A stretch of 64,000 nt of DNA, taken from the NCBI GenBank assembly GCA_002633005.1, contig NMRA01000154.1:483127-547126 (forward strand), given 5' to 3'. The position numbers and the translations under genes were made by a program. Below are positions 62,389-64,000 of this stretch, in pieces. The notes beneath the pieces are model-generated. The model worked only from the letters and a program-made list of their open reading frames with translations, did not search any database and had not been told where the DNA came from. The stretch is from Phoronis australis (lineage: Eukaryota; Phoronida; Phoronidae). Every line of letters begins with the position of its first letter. The first letter of the stretch is position 1.

Positions 62389-64000
62389 TAAAAATGCTTT
62401 GTTTGCGATGGACAGTACGTTCATTTTGAGTACCGTAATTGGTGTCATCGAAAAGCATAGCTCCGTGACAGTCTGATCCACACGTGCGAACTTCATGCGA
62501 ATAATCCCTTCTTCACCAATAATGCTGTCCTACTAACGATTTCCATAAGAAAAGAATATTTTGAAATCCTTTTATCGTTATAAAAATCATCGAAATATTT
62601 TATGCAATTCACAGATAAGGTCTTTTAAGATAGAGTTTGAAAAGCCTTAAAATGCTTCTCAAACTCTATCCTTTCAATGGCTGATGGTGCCATTTTTTAT
62701 TGTTATTGTCTTGTTTTTTCAGTGTAGTTTGGTATTATTCGGTTGTTTGGCCTCTTTTCTTGACACTACTTTGGCTCAGGTAAACGTGTTATACCGGTTT
62801 TCTCGACCAGTTTGAAATTTTCTTTAAATACTTGCCCATGTGAATAGTTTACAGCGCCGGATTTTAAGGGGCAAACGGCATATCACGCCAGACCACCCTC
62901 CAGAAGACAGTTAAAATTCCATAACCTAGTGGCGCTCCTAGAGTTAACATTGATTGCATACATTCACAAATACAGATTAAGAGAGGCACTTGATTCCATC
63001 ATTGTGTGACACCCTTGAAGAAGAAATGGGGTAAATAAAGAACAGGAAAAGGGTGCATATCGATGCCACCAGGGGTAGGTCTCCATAATTTGAACTGATA
63101 GGCCTAACTTCAGGAAATTAGCAGAAATTGGTGCTATCTTTAAGTTCCCGCTCATCATCAGGTTCCCAATTTTAAAAAGAGAATAACAGGCGACTCCATT
63201 AAACCAGAGAAGGGTCAATGAGAAATAGTTTTGCATTCCCAAATTTTTTTCCTCTGGAATAGCTGCACTTAAACAGTTTTCTCGGACTTTTTGTATGTCT
63301 ATTAATTGAGAGCACGTTTTCCAGTGCGTCCAAGCTATTGTAAAATTCTAGGTATCCCTAAAAATGGAAAATGTCCTGGCCAGGGCACACAAAATGCGAA
63401 TACAGCACTGGTAGTTGACGAATGTTCTCTTAAATTGTTTCTCATAGTTTCGCTGTGTCTTTGTTTTCTTGAATGTCCCCACTATCTCTACTGTGACAAC
63501 TATGCCCGTTGCCATGCACGGATCCACACTGACAGCCTTAGTAACTGAAATCTTGCATATAGACTAATGAATGCGCCAAAATATAAAAGTACATACACCA
63601 TGATTACAAGTTCTACGTTCTACTCATTTTCACAACACAGGCGCTGCCGTGAGCTACAAGCAATCCGATTGCATCATATATACATAGGCCTATATAAACA
63701 CGTACACACACATATATTTCATTGAAGACACGACTTTGTTCTGTTTTTACGAGTTTAATTTCAGTTCTTTCAAACTCTCTAAATAGAGATCTTGTGCTTA
63801 CATCACAACAGTGCAATGAAAATCCAATCGACATCACCAGGTAACATAATTTACAAAGCGATATTTCGTGACACACGCCCTTCAGGCTACTATATATTTT
63901 TTACTACTAGTTCACAGTGAAACGCAGATCAGAAATGACAACTAACTTTTACACACAGGTGGCCTACCAACTCATGGGGACGTCCAGGGGGGGGGGGGGG
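62389..64000. other. Gene-free right edge, ending in a G run
   Basis: Only short open frames lacking coding character. The window ends in twelve Gs, which may be real or an assembly edge. No repeat structure is evident. Confidence 0.5.

Overview
The window is eukaryotic nuclear DNA. Coding regions are broken into short exons with GT...AG introns whose phases match, most introns are filled with minisatellites and small inverted-repeat transposons, and there are no operons or Shine-Dalgarno sites. The gene set (an IgGFc-binding/metal-binding-motif membrane protein, a misato orthologue, a PHF24/GINIP orthologue) together with the repeat style fits a marine invertebrate metazoan. A lophotrochozoan or an invertebrate deuterostome is likely, but I cannot name the species. 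Three single Ns (33064, 50636, 58253) show this is a draft assembly.

Layout. 1-2.7 kb: no supportable gene. 2.7-4.9 kb, minus strand: a predicted two-exon small membrane protein (signal peptide exon, then an exon with a transmembrane helix and an Ala/Pro/Glu-rich tail). 4.9-9.2 kb: intergenic, with an inverted-repeat element of about 1.3 kb, a nested short palindromic element, a TATG microsatellite and a 44-47 bp minisatellite. 9.2-16.7 kb, minus: a six-exon gene for a type I membrane protein with an IgGFc-binding-type ectodomain and a DGxDNDCDG metal-binding-like motif. 16.7-21.4 kb: transposon relics, including a degenerate ORF bracketed by about ten copies of a TCAtTTACGaGACgT motif. 21.4-34.8 kb, minus: a complete 15-exon misato (MSTO1) gene, every exon boundary solved, 580 aa predicted. 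34.8-39.4 kb: divergent intergenic region. 39.4-49.4 kb, plus: a complete seven-exon PHF24/GINIP-like gene, 346 aa, whose last intron carries a TTAA-flanked element with a broken THAP domain. 51.1-52.7 kb, minus: an uninterrupted 531-codon ORF for a multi-pass membrane protein of unrecognised family. 52.7-64 kb: no supportable gene; dominated by a tandem duplication of about 4.1 kb (54.2-58.25 and 58.3-62.4 kb).

The genes do not form a pathway. The misato product acts in mitochondrial distribution and morphology, the PHF24/GINIP product is probably a membrane-tethered G-protein-binding zinc-finger/EF-hand protein, the IgGFc-type protein is probably a cell-surface binding protein, and the remaining two are membrane proteins of unknown role. 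The most informative observations are an intronic 30-bp array that copies a 5' splice site, an intact EF-hand loop and acylation-type N-terminus in the PHF24 homologue, the motif cluster around a dead transposon ORF, and the unfamiliar 531-aa membrane protein.
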